DNA of 64,000 nucleotides. Source: Polyangia bacterium (GTDB lineage Bacteria; Myxococcota_A; Polyangia; Nannocystales; Nannocystaceae). Shown here piece after piece: positions 36,101 through 45,337 of this stretch. The number at the start of each line of letters is the position of its first letter. Positions within the stretch are counted from its first letter, which is position 1. A model generated the notes under the pieces. That model was not told where the DNA came from and made no database searches. It saw nothing but the letters and a program-made list of their open reading frames with translations. A program made the translations under genes and the position numbers. Location of the stretch: assembly GCA_030429545.1 (NCBI GenBank), contig JAUIFF010000003.1, forward strand, positions 434,001 through 498,000. Reading direction: 5' to 3'.

Positions 36101-36459
36101 CCACCCGGGGCACGGCGGCCGCGATCCGCGAGACCGGGATGCAGTGCGAGGTTGTCAACAAAGTCAAAGAGGGTCGCCCACATATCGTAGATGCGCTTGT
36201 GAACGGCGAAATAGCCATGGTTATCAACACCACGGTCGGCGCCCAGTCGATCGCCGACAGCTTCGGCATCCGCCGCACGACCTTGCATCAACGGGTCCCC
36301 TACTTCACTACGATCTCGGGAGCGATGGCCGCAGCCCACGCGATCGAGGCGGCACGCGAGGGCGAACAAACGCTCGTCGCCACGTCACTTCAGGACTATC
36401 ATCAGCGCCCAGGTATGCTCCCGAGCGATGCCCCCACCCGCGTGGCCGGCTACCGTTGA
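33196..36459 (+). CDS. carB: Carbamoyl-phosphate synthase large subunit
   Basis: Makes carbamoyl phosphate from bicarbonate, ammonia (from the small subunit CarA) and two ATP, for arginine and pyrimidine synthesis. The 1087-residue product starts [20 protein letters not shown], with two ATP-grasp halves (about 1-400 and 555-945), an oligomerisation region between, and a C-terminal allosteric MGS domain (about 950-1087). Repeated metal/ATP motifs appear in both halves ([20 protein letters not shown] and [18 protein letters not shown]). The oligomerisation region is normal in length. carA is not adjacent. ATG 33196 is the best start; an open frame extends further up but is not conserved. A palindrome at 33945 encodes IAPAQ. 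Confidence 0.96.
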   Translation: MPRRTDLRRIVVLGSGPIVIGQACEFDYSGTQAVKALREEGYEVVLINSNPATIMTDPEIADKTYIEPLTPAFLDRVLAAEKPDAVLSTVGGQTALNLALEAGRQGILKRHGVELLGAELKSIEKAENRDKFKAAMKKIGLDVPRSIYCYNIDDAWAALEDIGFPAIIRASFTLGGAGAAVAYNREEFEAQAQHALAESMRNQILIEESILGWKEYELEVMRDKNDNFVVICSIENIDPMGVHTGDSITIAPAQTLTDKEYQMMRDAAKDVVCEVGVTTGGCNIQFAVCPKTGRQVVIEMNPRVSRSSALASKATGFPIAKIAAKLAVGYTLDELKNDITKVTPASFEPSIDYVVTKCPRFAFEKFRGADDTLTIQMKSVGEAMAIGRTFRESLGKAMCSLETDTYGFDRHKGVLKPEAAEALLGRPHPLRLWHVGTAVRAGVSIDRIHQLTRIDPWYLHQIAAIIATEQQLSQTQAPTAELLRRAKRDGLSDRRISDLCKINESAVRELRKTYKLHPVYKRIDTCAGEFEAHTPYLYSSYEEECEADISDRKKVVILGGGPNRIGQGIEFDYCCCHAAFALADAGYETVMINCNPETVSTDYDTSDRLYFEPLTAEHVLSVLDLEAQRGEVVGVLVQFGGQTPLKLSHAIEAAGYRLLGTRADAIDMAEDRGRFGDLVTRLGIRCPRWGVARSSDEAFEIAHRIGYPVLVRPSYVLGGRAMVIVYSDRELDEYMRTAVRASPDHPVLVDEFLPNATEFDVDAVSDGKEVVVAGIMEHIEEAGVHSGDSGCSLPPVNVPAKTLDEIRKTTAALARELGVVGLMNVQYALQDGEIYVLEVNPRASRTVPFVAKATGLPLAKIAARVSAGETLAEIGVEERIPEHISVKVPVFPFMKFSGVDTILGPEMRSTGEVMGVARDFGAAFHKGLLASGMLLPQSGTVFVSVRNDDKPAVMPVVQHLVRLGFDLIATRGTAAAIRETGMQCEVVNKVKEGRPHIVDALVNGEIAMVINTTVGAQSIADSFGIRRTTLHQRVPYFTTISGAMAAAHAIEAAREGEQTLVATSLQDYHQRPGMLPSDAPTRVAGYR

Positions 36460-36476
36460 GCACCCCGGACAATTCG

Positions 36477-36575
36477 ATGCCACACGACTTCGACACAAAC
36501 CCGTTGCGCGACCGCCTTGAAATCGGCGGCGCGCATTGGTTGTTGCCGAAGGACCGCTGGCTCAAAACTCGGTAA
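36477..36575 (+). CDS. Very short possible ORF
   Basis: A 32-codon frame, MPHDFDTNPLRDRLEIGGAH..., between carB and greA. No homology is evident and no strong ribosome-binding site is seen. It is listed only as a possibility; the gap may just hold the greA promoter. Confidence 0.2.
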   Translation: MPHDFDTNPLRDRLEIGGAHWLLPKDRWLKTR

Positions 36576-36632
36576 CTCGGGCCACCAGCCCCGTTCGACC
36601 TTCGATCTTCACGATACGCGAGACCTATTCCC

Positions 36633-37118
36633 ATGGCAGACAGATTTCCCATGACCCCCGCATGCCTCACCAAATTGCGGGCTGATCTCAAACACCTCAA
36701 AGAAGTCGAACGGCCGCAAAACATCAACGACATCGAAGTCGCGCTGTCCCATGGCGACCTGCGCGAGAACGCCGAGTACCACGCCGCCAAGGAGAAACAG
36801 GCCGAGCTCGACGCCCGCAAGCGCTACCTCGAGTATCGAATTGGCCGCGCCCAGGTCATCGACCCGACCACGATCAAATCGACCAAGGTCAGCTTTGGCG
36901 CGACCGTCACGTTGGAGGACATGGACACCGAGGAAACCGTCGTCTACGCCCTTGTCGGCGAGGACGAGTCCGATGTCCGCAAGGGTAAAATCTCGATCAT
37001 GACGCCGGTCGCCCGCGCCCTGTTGGGCAAAGAGGCGGGCGACGATGTCATCGTCAAGTTGCCCAAGGGCGACCGCGAACTCGAAGTTCTCAAAGTCGAG
37101 TACAAGGCCATCCCATGA
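36633..37118 (+). CDS. greA: Transcript cleavage factor GreA
   Basis: GreA enters the secondary channel of backtracked RNA polymerase and triggers cleavage of the transcript. The 161-residue protein has the N-terminal coiled coil (about 1-75) with the tip motif SHGDLRENAEYHAAKEKQAE, including the acidic residues needed for activity, and a C-terminal FKBP-like domain (VTLEDMDTEETVVYALVGED). Length is typical. Its TGA overlaps the next ATG, linking it to a lipoprotein gene, which is an unusual partner. Confidence 0.96.
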   Translation: MADRFPMTPACLTKLRADLKHLKEVERPQNINDIEVALSHGDLRENAEYHAAKEKQAELDARKRYLEYRIGRAQVIDPTTIKSTKVSFGATVTLEDMDTEETVVYALVGEDESDVRKGKISIMTPVARALLGKEAGDDVIVKLPKGDRELEVLKVEYKAIP

Positions 37119-37756
37119 GCGACGTCGGCACGAGCTCCGCGTCCCGACCGTGGTTGCGGTTTGTCCCACTGGCCCTGGTTTCGGGGCTTTTGTGCGCACT
37201 CGCGCCAACCCCGGGGTGCCGGGCGGGAAGTGGTGATGCCTGCCGCTGCGCGACCGATTGCAAAGCCGGCTATGTGTGTGCAGCCGAGGGCCAAAGCCCC
37301 CTATCGATGAACGACTGCAACGAGAGCGGGCCCGGGTGCTGTTATCCAACCGGTTCCGCCAGTGCGCTTTGCATCCCTGCCGACTCCATCACCGACCTCG
37401 GCGCGGGCCTCACCGACGGCCCGGACATGTTCCCGTACACCAAGCGCGACCTGTCCCTTCCGACAACTTCGGGAACCGACACCGGCACCGAGTCCGACAC
37501 CGGCACGCCGACCACCGACCCCACCACCGGGCCGACCACCGACCCCACCTCGGACAGTGACGGCAGCGACTCCGATACCGGTAGCGACACCGACACGGGC
37601 AGCGATACCGACGGCACCGACACCGATACCGACGGCACCGATACCGATACCGACGGCACCGATACCGATACCGATACCGACGGTACCGACACTGACGTTA
37701 CCGATACCGATACCGACGGCACCGATACCGACACCGATACTGGCACGACGGGCTGA
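37115..37756 (+). CDS. Lipoprotein with Cys module and Asp/Thr-rich tail
   Basis: The 213-residue product has a basic start, a signal (VPLALVSGLLCALAPTPGC) and a Cys-rich module (ACRCATDCKAGYVCAAEG, then GPGCCYPTG), followed by a DTD-repeat tail to the C-terminus. It is organised like the protein at 31536-32144, so both belong to one surface-lipoprotein type. Its start overlaps the greA stop. Function unknown. A palindrome (37782-37791) lies 26 bases after the stop. Confidence 0.77.
   Translation: MSDVGTSSASRPWLRFVPLALVSGLLCALAPTPGCRAGSGDACRCATDCKAGYVCAAEGQSPLSMNDCNESGPGCCYPTGSASALCIPADSITDLGAGLTDGPDMFPYTKRDLSLPTTSGTDTGTESDTGTPTTDPTTGPTTDPTSDSDGSDSDTGSDTDTGSDTDGTDTDTDGTDTDTDGTDTDTDTDGTDTDVTDTDTDGTDTDTDTGTTG
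37612..37743 (+). repeat. Degenerate DTD-encoding tandem repeat
   Basis: Short units of ACCGATACCGACGGC type repeat through the end of the lipoprotein gene. They are less regular than the 18-bp array at 32076 but similar in encoded protein. Confidence 0.7.
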
Positions 37757-37984
37757 CCGCGCCGCCTGCCTGCGGATTGGGTGCACCTGCAAACGATCGC
37801 CAGGTGGATCCTCGCTATTCGGGGTCTAAAGGCCTCAGGTGTAAACACCGGCCAGCCGCACGATACAACGGCCGGCCGGAATTGTGAGATTTGTGCACAT
37901 ACAACTGCACCGTGCGAAAAATGCCATTTGCGCGGCTACGTTGGCTTGCCGAGCATGGGAAGCGACTTCTATAGTCCTCCCCAA

Positions 37985-40087
37985 ATGGTACGGAACACCG
38001 AGCGACATATTTTACTGATGCTGGCAATGAGCGGCTGTTTGGCTGCGGGCTGTGGTGGCTCGGGCGAGACCACCGAGAGTGCGACCGGGACGACCGCGTC
38101 GGGCCCAACCACCGATGGCGAAACCGCCGATACGACGACAACCACGAGCAACACCACCGATCCGACCGCGGGTCCTTCGGGCTCGGACAGTGAGTCGAAC
38201 TCAGAAACCGACGCAACCACCGACCCGGGTATGCCGACCGAGGATCCGACCGACGCGACCACCGACCCGACCGACGACAGCAACACGGTCACCACCAACC
38301 CGGCGATCTGCGACGAGGGTGAGGAGCAGTGCAAGGACGGTGGCCACGAAGTTTGCATGAACGGCGAGTGGACACCTGCCCCCTGCGCCGACGGTGAGTA
38401 CTGCGACGAGCAACAGGAGACCTGCCTACCCTGTGCATGTACACCGGGCGAGCAGGGTGCCTGTGTCGGCGACTCTCAAATCGAGACGTGTAACGAGGCC
38501 TGCTCGGAGTTTGAGCCGGTCGATTGCCCGCTCAACAACGTCTGTGTCGACGATGCCTGTGTCAACCTTGTCTGTCCTCCCGGACAGCCGACCTGTGTCG
38601 ACGACGACACCTACCAGGTCTGCAACGACAACGGGACCGACTATCTCGACCCGGTCGACTGCGGCCAGGGCGAAGTGTGCCAATCGGGCCAGTGCGTCAG
38701 CGCCTGCGAGGCCGCTGCCCAGGTCAAGTCCAACATCGGCTGCGAGTTTTGGGCCTCCGACATGGACAACCTGCCGCCGCGCGACCGCTACGTCTACGCC
38801 GTCACTGTCTCCAACCCAAGCTTCACCGACACCACCAACGTCGAAATTTGGGATGCCAACGGCAACGAGCAAATGATCATCACCGACACCGTGGCCCCGC
38901 GCGAGGTCAAGGTGTTCAACCTGTCTGGTGCCCACGGCGGATTCACCAGTCACTACAACGGCCAGGACAGCACCATTCAGGGCAGCGGCATCGTCCAGGG
39001 TCGGGCCTTCCGGATCGTCACCGACCTCCCGGTGCTCGCCACCCAGTTCAACCCGATCGGCGGGGCCACGGGGCACACCACCGACGCGTCGCTGCTGCTG
39101 CCGACCCACACCCTCGGCCAGGACTACATCCACGCCGCCTGGACCCAGGGCCACGGCAACGGTACGTCGATGAACATCGTCGGCACCGAGGACAACACCA
39201 CCGTCACCATCACCCCAACGATCAACACGCCGGCCGGTCAAAACGGTCTCCCGGCCATGACCGCGGGGCAGCCGACCAACGTCACCATCAACCGCTACGA
39301 CATCATTCAGGTCACCGCCGGCCTCGGCAACACGGGCCTCACCGGTTCGCGGATCACCTCAACCGCTCCGGTTGCCGTGTTTGGTGGCCACTCCTGCGCC
39401 GACGTGCCGACCACCTCGACCTCGGCCTGCGACCACATCGAAGAGCAGATTTTCCCGCTCGAGACCTGGGGTAAGGACTACATCGCCCTGCGCAACCCGG
39501 CGCGCCCGACCAACAACCCCGAAAATGTGGTCTGGCGGATCATCGCGGCCGAGGACAACACCACCGTCACGTTCGACCCGCCGGTCTCGATCGGTTCGGA
39601 AGTCACCCTCAACTCGCAGCAGTTTGTGCAGTTCGAGGACAAGCAGTACTTCCACATCACCGCCGACGACCCGATTTTGGTGGTGAGCTACATGATCGGT
39701 TGCACCGGCTCCTCGCTCTACCCGGGGCTGTGCGACGGCGACCCCTACATGGTCCAGATGGTCTCGACCGAGCAGTACCTCGACGACTACGTTTTCCACG
39801 TCGACAGCTCGTACGACCGCGACTTTGCCGACCTCGTGCGTCCGACCGGTGCAGCCGTCGATGTCGGTTGCCTCGGTGTGGTCCCCGAAAACCGCTGGAC
39901 CCCGATCGGCGACAGCGGGTTTGACTGGGCGACCATCAACATGAACCCCGGCGAGGCCGATTGCATGACTGGCACCAACGAAGCCTCGAGCGACACCGGG
40001 TTTGGCATTGTCGTCAGCGGTCGGGCCAACGCGGCCAGCTACGCCTACCCCGGCGGCCTCGGACTTGCTGTGATCAATCCGCAGTAA
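37985..40087 (+). CDS. IgGFc-binding-type surface lipoprotein
   Basis: The 700-residue product has a lipoprotein signal (HILLMLAMSGCLAAGC), a Thr/Asp-rich linker (about 25-100), a Cys-rich region (about 105-240; EEQCKDGGHEVC, DGEYCDEQQETCLPC), then a domain of ~450 residues resembling the IgGFc-binding family (from about GCEFWASDMDNLPP; SLLLPTHTLGQDYIHAAW; APVAVFGGHSC). That family is common in myxobacteria and of unclear role; binding of antibody is only the family name. The start was chosen to give a normal signal; an open frame extends upstream. Palindromes lie at 37894 (upstream), 38434 (encodes CACTP) and 40091 (just after the stop). Confidence 0.82.
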   Translation: MVRNTERHILLMLAMSGCLAAGCGGSGETTESATGTTASGPTTDGETADTTTTTSNTTDPTAGPSGSDSESNSETDATTDPGMPTEDPTDATTDPTDDSNTVTTNPAICDEGEEQCKDGGHEVCMNGEWTPAPCADGEYCDEQQETCLPCACTPGEQGACVGDSQIETCNEACSEFEPVDCPLNNVCVDDACVNLVCPPGQPTCVDDDTYQVCNDNGTDYLDPVDCGQGEVCQSGQCVSACEAAAQVKSNIGCEFWASDMDNLPPRDRYVYAVTVSNPSFTDTTNVEIWDANGNEQMIITDTVAPREVKVFNLSGAHGGFTSHYNGQDSTIQGSGIVQGRAFRIVTDLPVLATQFNPIGGATGHTTDASLLLPTHTLGQDYIHAAWTQGHGNGTSMNIVGTEDNTTVTITPTINTPAGQNGLPAMTAGQPTNVTINRYDIIQVTAGLGNTGLTGSRITSTAPVAVFGGHSCADVPTTSTSACDHIEEQIFPLETWGKDYIALRNPARPTNNPENVVWRIIAAEDNTTVTFDPPVSIGSEVTLNSQQFVQFEDKQYFHITADDPILVVSYMIGCTGSSLYPGLCDGDPYMVQMVSTEQYLDDYVFHVDSSYDRDFADLVRPTGAAVDVGCLGVVPENRWTPIGDSGFDWATINMNPGEADCMTGTNEASSDTGFGIVVSGRANAASYAYPGGLGLAVINPQ

Positions 40088-40103
40088 GCTTGTAGCTGCA
40101 AAC

Positions 40104-40131
40104 AAAACGCCCCCCATCCGGGGGCGTTTTT
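40104..40131 (+). terminator. Intrinsic terminator after the IgGFc-binding-type gene
   Basis: AAAACGCCCC pairs with GGGGCGTTTT around a short loop and ends in TTTTT. It lies 16 bases after the stop, just behind the palindrome at 40091-40100. Confidence 0.88.
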
Positions 40132-40252
40132 ACGTTGGTTGACCGTGCCTCGCCCGTGGTCGCCCGAGCATAAACCCGTCGCGGTTCGGACGTTTCGAGC
40201 GACAGCGACAACGCCAGTGGACCGCAGGCGAAACCCGCGGTAGCTTGGTGGC

Positions 40253-40699
40253 ATGCCGAGCGACTCGAACCACTGGCTGTGGCGACTTTCAGCGGGCGAT
40301 TGGATCGAAGCTGGCACGCGAGAAGTCGAGCTTGGGCGGCAAAACCTCAGGGTCCGTCGGCGTGCAATTGTCCACGCTAGGCGCGGCGCCGGCATGGCGC
40401 TCAACGGCGTACTTGTCCACCTCGCCAACACCGGCACCCATACGCGCGAGGATGCGACAACCCGGTGGGGCCGCAGCTACGTCGACCACCTTCGCGTGCT
40501 TGCGCATGCAAGTGAAAACCCCGCTCAGCGTGCGCCATTCGACCGTGACATCTGCGAGCTTTGCCGCGAACTAACGGGCATCCCCACCATGCCGCCCCAG
40601 CAACTCGTGCAGCTGTCCGCCAGCCCCCATGCAGCTGCCGGCCGCTCGCTCGATCTTGCAGATGCAATCATATTGGCGTGCCGCACAGCAACCGGTTGA
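40253..40699 (+). CDS. Possible HEPN-like protein
   Basis: A 148-residue, helix-rich, soluble protein. The pattern WIEAGTREVELGRQNLRVRR followed by IVHARRGAGMALNGVLVHL recalls HEPN-type helical domains, and the C-terminal LADAIILACRTATG fits a last helix. The classic RxxxxxH nuclease motif is not certain, so the match is tentative. Start ATG 40253. A palindrome at 40657 encodes LADAI. The next gene starts 13 bases on. Confidence 0.5.
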   Translation: MPSDSNHWLWRLSAGDWIEAGTREVELGRQNLRVRRRAIVHARRGAGMALNGVLVHLANTGTHTREDATTRWGRSYVDHLRVLAHASENPAQRAPFDRDICELCRELTGIPTMPPQQLVQLSASPHAAAGRSLDLADAIILACRTATG

Positions 40700-40712
40700 C
40701 GGATGGCCCCCC

Positions 40713-41840
40713 GTGGTTGCGACCTGGCCCCGTGTACGTACTGCCCTTTGCTGGCGAGCCCTGGCCATCGTCGGTGCCCTCGTCGCGAGCATGGGCTTTG
40801 CCCCGGCACAGGCTGACGAGGGGTGGCGGCTCGAGTGGCAAGCGCCCGCGACATGTCCGGCAAAAGCCCAGCTAGAAGCCCGCTTGGCCGACCATTTGGG
40901 GGGACCACCCGACTCGGTCAACCTTCAGGTCGAGGGCAGCATTACCCGCGCAGGTGAGCGTTGGCAGCTCGACCTCGAGGCACGCCGAGGACAGGCGTTT
41001 CAACACCGAACCCTGCGCCACAGCGACTGTGCCGTCCTTACTGAAGCTGCGGCTGTGCTCGTGGCCCTGGCGATCGACCCGGCCTCGGCCACCATCGATC
41101 GTTCACTGGCAACCCTCCTCAAGACCGCCACCACGACCACCGGTGAAAAACCAGGCGACCCAAGCACGCCGCCCGAACAGCCCAAATCGCCACCCACCGA
41201 GCCGGTACCCGAAGCGAGCGAGGGTCCGGCACCTGTCGCTGTCGCAGCTAGCCCTCCTGAAAAAAATGCACCTGCACCTAAATTAGAGCCAAGCGCAGCA
41301 ACTCCAAAACGCCGCGTATTCGCGGCTCTCAGGCTCAATGGTGGCATCGCCTATGGCCTGCGCACCCAGGTCAATGGCGGACTTTATGGCACCGTCGCGG
41401 TCGGCCTTGGCAAGCTCGCGCGGGTCGAGGCCGCGGGCAGTTACTGGCGGCTCAACAGTGGCGCCGAGTCGTCGCAACAGGGTGCCGGCGCAAATGTGTT
41501 CCTCGGCTCAGGTATGCTCCGCGGCTGTGTCGTGCCGGGGCGAAAATGGCTCGAAGTACCGGTCTGTGGCGGCATCGAACTCGGGAGTATTCGGGCGGTC
41601 GGGCCTGGCATCCCCGAATCGCGGCAGGGTGGGCAACTGTGGTCGGCGGTTGTCATCGGCCCGGCGCTCGCGTTTGTCCCGATCCCCCAACTCGCTATTT
41701 GGCTGGCCACCGACGGACACATCGCACTCACCCGGCCGTCGTTTCGGATCGCACCCACGGGCGAGATGTGGCGAGCTGGAGGCTTCGACTTTCGGGCCAC
41801 GCTCGGACTCGAGGTGAGATTTCGCAAAAGTCGCCGTTAA
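40713..41840 (+). CDS. Secreted protein of unknown function
   Basis: From GTG 40713 the product is about 375 residues with a signal peptide (ALCWRALAIVGALVASMGFA) and probable cleavage after AQA. An N-terminal domain (WQAPATCPAKAQLEARLADH...) is followed by a proline/glutamate-rich linker (about 150-210) and a Gly-rich, beta-strand-like C-terminal domain (ALRLNGGIAYGLRTQVNGGL; AVGLGKLARVEAAGSYW) that could be a small barrel. It precedes an ECF sigma gene in the same direction. The envelope location is inferred; no family is named with confidence. A palindrome at 41267 encodes NAPAP. Confidence 0.7.
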   Translation: MVATWPRVRTALCWRALAIVGALVASMGFAPAQADEGWRLEWQAPATCPAKAQLEARLADHLGGPPDSVNLQVEGSITRAGERWQLDLEARRGQAFQHRTLRHSDCAVLTEAAAVLVALAIDPASATIDRSLATLLKTATTTTGEKPGDPSTPPEQPKSPPTEPVPEASEGPAPVAVAASPPEKNAPAPKLEPSAATPKRRVFAALRLNGGIAYGLRTQVNGGLYGTVAVGLGKLARVEAAGSYWRLNSGAESSQQGAGANVFLGSGMLRGCVVPGRKWLEVPVCGGIELGSIRAVGPGIPESRQGGQLWSAVVIGPALAFVPIPQLAIWLATDGHIALTRPSFRIAPTGEMWRAGGFDFRATLGLEVRFRKSRR

Positions 41841-41868
41841 CAGTTGAGCGACGGCAGCGGACACTTGG

Positions 41869-42387
41869 ATGTGCATGGCGAGCGCTGCTGCAACCTCCGA
41901 GCACCACGAGCTCGGGGACGTCTTTCGCACGTACCACGACTTTGTCTGGCGATCTGCACGACGACTCGGAGCCGGCCCAGCCACCGACGATGCCGTGCAG
42001 GAAGTGTTTTTGCTGGCCGCCCGCAAACTCGACGAACTACCCCAGCATGCCGCGCTCAAGTCGTGGCTGTTTCGCGCGACGATGCATGTCGTCCGCAACC
42101 ATCGGCGTGGTGAAAACCGACGGGAGGCAAGGCAGACCGCCGCCGGAGAACTCGGCCGGCGAAGCACCGACCCCTCGGCGCGCTACGAAGCCGCCGACGA
42201 GTTGCTCAAGCTCCTCGACCTGCTCCATCCCGACCGGCGGGCTGTGTTTGTCCTGGCCGCGCTCGAGCAAATGACTGCCCCCGAAATCGCGGAGGTCCTC
42301 GACCTCAACGTCAACACCGTCTACTCGCGCCTGCGAACCGCTCGCAGCCGTCTCGAACAGGCCATCGCCGACAGGAGAGCGCCATGA
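41869..42387 (+). CDS. ECF-type RNA polymerase sigma factor
   Basis: The 172-residue protein has region 2 (DVFRTYHDFVWRSARRLG, DDAVQEVFLLAARKL, WLFRATMHVVRNHRRGENRR) and region 4 (LDLLHPDRRAVFVLAALEQM, APEIAEVLDLNVNTVYSRLR), the ECF layout without regions 1 and 3. The start is ATG 41869 or 41875. Its stop overlaps the next ATG, which encodes a likely anti-sigma protein. It probably controls this locus, but I could not define its target promoter by eye. Confidence 0.9.
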   Translation: MCMASAAATSEHHELGDVFRTYHDFVWRSARRLGAGPATDDAVQEVFLLAARKLDELPQHAALKSWLFRATMHVVRNHRRGENRREARQTAAGELGRRSTDPSARYEAADELLKLLDLLHPDRRAVFVLAALEQMTAPEIAEVLDLNVNTVYSRLRTARSRLEQAIADRRAP

Positions 42388-43148
42388 CACAACACGACGC
42401 CAAGGCGGTTTTGGAGCAACTGGTCGCTCGTGAACGGTTGGTGGCACCCGGTGAAGCGGTCCGTACTGCCAACTGGCAAGCCCTACAAACTCAGCTCACA
42501 AACCCCGCAGCACCGAGCTCAGCCACGGCCACGGCCACGACCGCCAAAAAGCTGGGCGGGTTGGTCCTCGCCGTCGGTCTACTTTATGCCGTGGGAGCCC
42601 TGGTGCTCGGCTCCCCCGACAGGCCCGCACCGACCAACACCGTCGCTGGCTCCAAAAAACTTGTCAGTACAAATATTGCCCAGGTCAGCGTGGTGGCCCC
42701 TTCAACAGCGCAGGGCGTGTCCGCAACAGCGCGCCTCAACACACCCAGTGAGCAACCGCCACAGCTCCCCAAAGCTGTCGCCACACCGGTAATCGCCACG
42801 ACCGCGAACACCCAGGACGCGCTCGCCAACCGCCAACAATCGACAAGACCTCCCAAACAAAGCGACACCGACGGTTGGGATGCTCAACTCAAACTTCTCA
42901 AACAGGCCGAGGCATCGCTTCGCACCAAGCAGTTTGTCCAGGCGTTGGCCCGTACCGAGCGCTACCGCAAACGCTGGCCCAGGGGTGAGTTTGTCGAGGC
43001 CATCCATGCCGCGCGGGTGCTGGCGCTGTGCGGGCTTGAACGCACAGACCAGGCAAACAAAGCCCGCCAACACTTCGACGCGACCTGGCCCCACTCTCTG
43101 TACGCCGAACGGATCCGCGACGGATGTACTGCGTCGCCAGCACAGTAA
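42384..43148 (+). CDS. Probable membrane anti-sigma factor
   Basis: The 254-residue product has a cytoplasmic N-terminal part (about 1-50) that could bind the sigma factor, one transmembrane helix (KLGGLVLAVGLLYAVGALVLG), and a periplasmic part with a Ser/Thr/Pro-rich linker followed by a TPR-like helical pair (LKLLKQAEASLRTKQFVQAL). No zinc-binding His-Cys motif is visible. The role is inferred from its coupling to the sigma gene and from its topology. A palindrome (43151-43160, TGTAAATACA) starts two bases after the stop. Confidence 0.7.
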   Translation: MTQHDAKAVLEQLVARERLVAPGEAVRTANWQALQTQLTNPAAPSSATATATTAKKLGGLVLAVGLLYAVGALVLGSPDRPAPTNTVAGSKKLVSTNIAQVSVVAPSTAQGVSATARLNTPSEQPPQLPKAVATPVIATTANTQDALANRQQSTRPPKQSDTDGWDAQLKLLKQAEASLRTKQFVQALARTERYRKRWPRGEFVEAIHAARVLALCGLERTDQANKARQHFDATWPHSLYAERIRDGCTASPAQ

Positions 43149-43196
43149 ATTGTAAATACAAATTAATCTCCCGCCTCTAGCTCATAGGAGCCGCCG

Positions 43197-45326
43197 ATGA
43201 AATTGCCTACCCCACCCACGCTATGCGCGAGCACCCTGTTGCTTTCGCTCGCCTGTACCGCTTCGGAGAGCGCCACCGAAAGTGCAACCGAGTCCACCGG
43301 TAGTGAGACCGCCGGGCCAACCGAAACGACCGGCGAGACCGATGGCACAACCGAGGATGCAACGGATACCGACGACCTCGACCCCGATCGTCCGTTTGAA
43401 CCTCCCTCCCCGGCCGCTGCCCTGCACAAGGTCAAGACGTTCCTTGTTGGCCTCGCCCCCACAAGCCAAGAATATGCCGCCTATCAGGCCGATCCAGATG
43501 TCCTTCCCGACATGATTGAGCAATGGCTGGAGCTCCCCGAGTTCGAGCTTCGGGCCCAACAACTGTTTGCTTTCATGTTTCAACAGGGTGCCGGCTCGGA
43601 CGACATCGGGCTTTTGTTCCGCGAACAAAACACCGACATTTTTCAGCAGCGCCAGGGCCGTGGAGGCGTCGATTTGGAAGGCCCTATGCGCGAAAGTTGG
43701 GCCCTCACGGCCTGGGAAATTGTTGACCAAGGGCGGCCGTTTACCGAAGTTGCAACCACCCGCACATTTCACCTGACAGTGCCTCTGATGATGGCGATGG
43801 CCTACATCGACCAAACCCCGCGTGACGACCAAAACCACTACGTCGAGGGCTACTCCTGGCTCGAAGCGACCTACCCTGACCTCGAGGTCAGCTATACCCA
43901 GGACCAACAAATTCCGTTTAGCGAATCGACCGATCCCAACTCGCCAAACTTTGGCCTCTTCACAATTGGCGAACCCGATGGCAGTGCCGCGGGGACCAGC
44001 GCGTGTGATGGCCTAGGAGACACATTCACCGGGCGCGCGGCGATCGAAGAGGTCTACAAGTACATGATGGGCGTACCGTTTCGGACGACGTGCTGGAGCT
44101 GGAACGGGGCCATGGCCAATGTATTTACACCTTCTGACCACACGTTTCGCCCAGTCACTGTGCGGCTGGCCGAGCCCGGCGAAGACCCGACCGTATTTTG
44201 GGATTTGGCCGACCTCCGAACAACGTCTGAGTTGGTCCTGGGCACCGAATATGTCGGCTTTTTCGGCACCCTCGGGTTTTTGACACAATGGACCACCAAC
44301 GCTGCCAATGAGCACCGGGTGACCGCCAACCAAACCCTGATTGTCGGGCTCGGCCGCAGCTTTGACCCTGGCGGCTCGAATGCACCGATCGACGAACTCA
44401 ACAGCGACGACCTCCACGCCCAGCCGGGCAGCGAGTGCTACAACTGCCATGTCACGCTCGATCCGCTGCGCGACTTCTTTCGCCACAGTTACACCTACTG
44501 GGGCTCGAGTCGGCTCGACGGCATGGGCGACAACGAGGAGATTCCCCCGGTCGCAACCTTTACGATCGACGGCAGTCCGCCGGTGATGGGCGTGGGTGTT
44601 GGCGACCTGGGAGCAGCGATTGCCAACTCCGAACGCTTTGCCACGGCCTGGGCTGAGAAGATGTGTGGACTGGTCAACGCCGGTCGTTGCCACCCGCAAG
44701 ACCCCGAACTCGCGCAGATTGCCGCGGCATTTGCCGACTCCAACCACAACTTTAAGGTGCTCCTGCGCGAGCTTTTGTCGTCGCCGATTGTCACCTACCA
44801 ACAGCCAACAAAAACCTGGGAGGACCTGGGAGCCACGGTCGGCGCCGCCCTACAAGATGACTTTTGTCGTCGCCTGATCCACCGCACCGGGATTTTCGAT
44901 GCATGTGCCTTGGCAGATGAGCTCGATGCCCCACCTGGCCAGCGCGACACCATTGCTGGCTATGCAGGTGTGCTCTCACGCCTCGGCTATCCGCGTGGGG
45001 CCGTCGCCCCCGACCAGCCGATTGTTCCCACCCTGTTTGCCACCGCCGGCGCCGAGAGCCTGTGTGAGGCCCTGGCCGAGCGATTTATTGGCAAGCAAAC
45101 CGACCCCCTGCCATTCACGCCCGACGACCGTGATGCGGCAACGCTGTTCTTCCTCACCCAGGTGATGGGTGTGTGGGAAGACGACCCCAAGGCCGATGCC
45201 CTGCTGGCCGTGCTCGATGCCCATTGGGATGCGGTTGTCGCCGCCGGCAACAGCGACGAGTTGGCCCTGCAAAGTACCTTCACCCTGGCCTGTTCGGCCC
45301 CCCAAACCACTTCACTCGGACTGTGA
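43197..45326 (+). CDS. Cytochrome-motif lipoprotein (DUF1588/DUF1592-like)
   Basis: The 709-residue product has a lipoprotein signal (LCASTLLLSLAC), a short Thr/Glu-rich linker and a large domain with one CxxCH-type heme motif in GSECYNCHVTLDPLRDFFRH. That motif and its surroundings resemble DUF1588-type proteins, often encoded next to DUF1501 proteins, as here. Heme binding and redox function are inferred from the motif. Start ATG 43197 has AGGAG eight bases upstream. The DUF1501 gene follows after 11 bases. A palindrome at 44120 encodes NVFTP. Confidence 0.75.
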   Translation: MKLPTPPTLCASTLLLSLACTASESATESATESTGSETAGPTETTGETDGTTEDATDTDDLDPDRPFEPPSPAAALHKVKTFLVGLAPTSQEYAAYQADPDVLPDMIEQWLELPEFELRAQQLFAFMFQQGAGSDDIGLLFREQNTDIFQQRQGRGGVDLEGPMRESWALTAWEIVDQGRPFTEVATTRTFHLTVPLMMAMAYIDQTPRDDQNHYVEGYSWLEATYPDLEVSYTQDQQIPFSESTDPNSPNFGLFTIGEPDGSAAGTSACDGLGDTFTGRAAIEEVYKYMMGVPFRTTCWSWNGAMANVFTPSDHTFRPVTVRLAEPGEDPTVFWDLADLRTTSELVLGTEYVGFFGTLGFLTQWTTNAANEHRVTANQTLIVGLGRSFDPGGSNAPIDELNSDDLHAQPGSECYNCHVTLDPLRDFFRHSYTYWGSSRLDGMGDNEEIPPVATFTIDGSPPVMGVGVGDLGAAIANSERFATAWAEKMCGLVNAGRCHPQDPELAQIAAAFADSNHNFKVLLRELLSSPIVTYQQPTKTWEDLGATVGAALQDDFCRRLIHRTGIFDACALADELDAPPGQRDTIAGYAGVLSRLGYPRGAVAPDQPIVPTLFATAGAESLCEALAERFIGKQTDPLPFTPDDRDAATLFFLTQVMGVWEDDPKADALLAVLDAHWDAVVAAGNSDELALQSTFTLACSAPQTTSLGL

Positions 45327-45337
45327 CGGAGCGCGAC

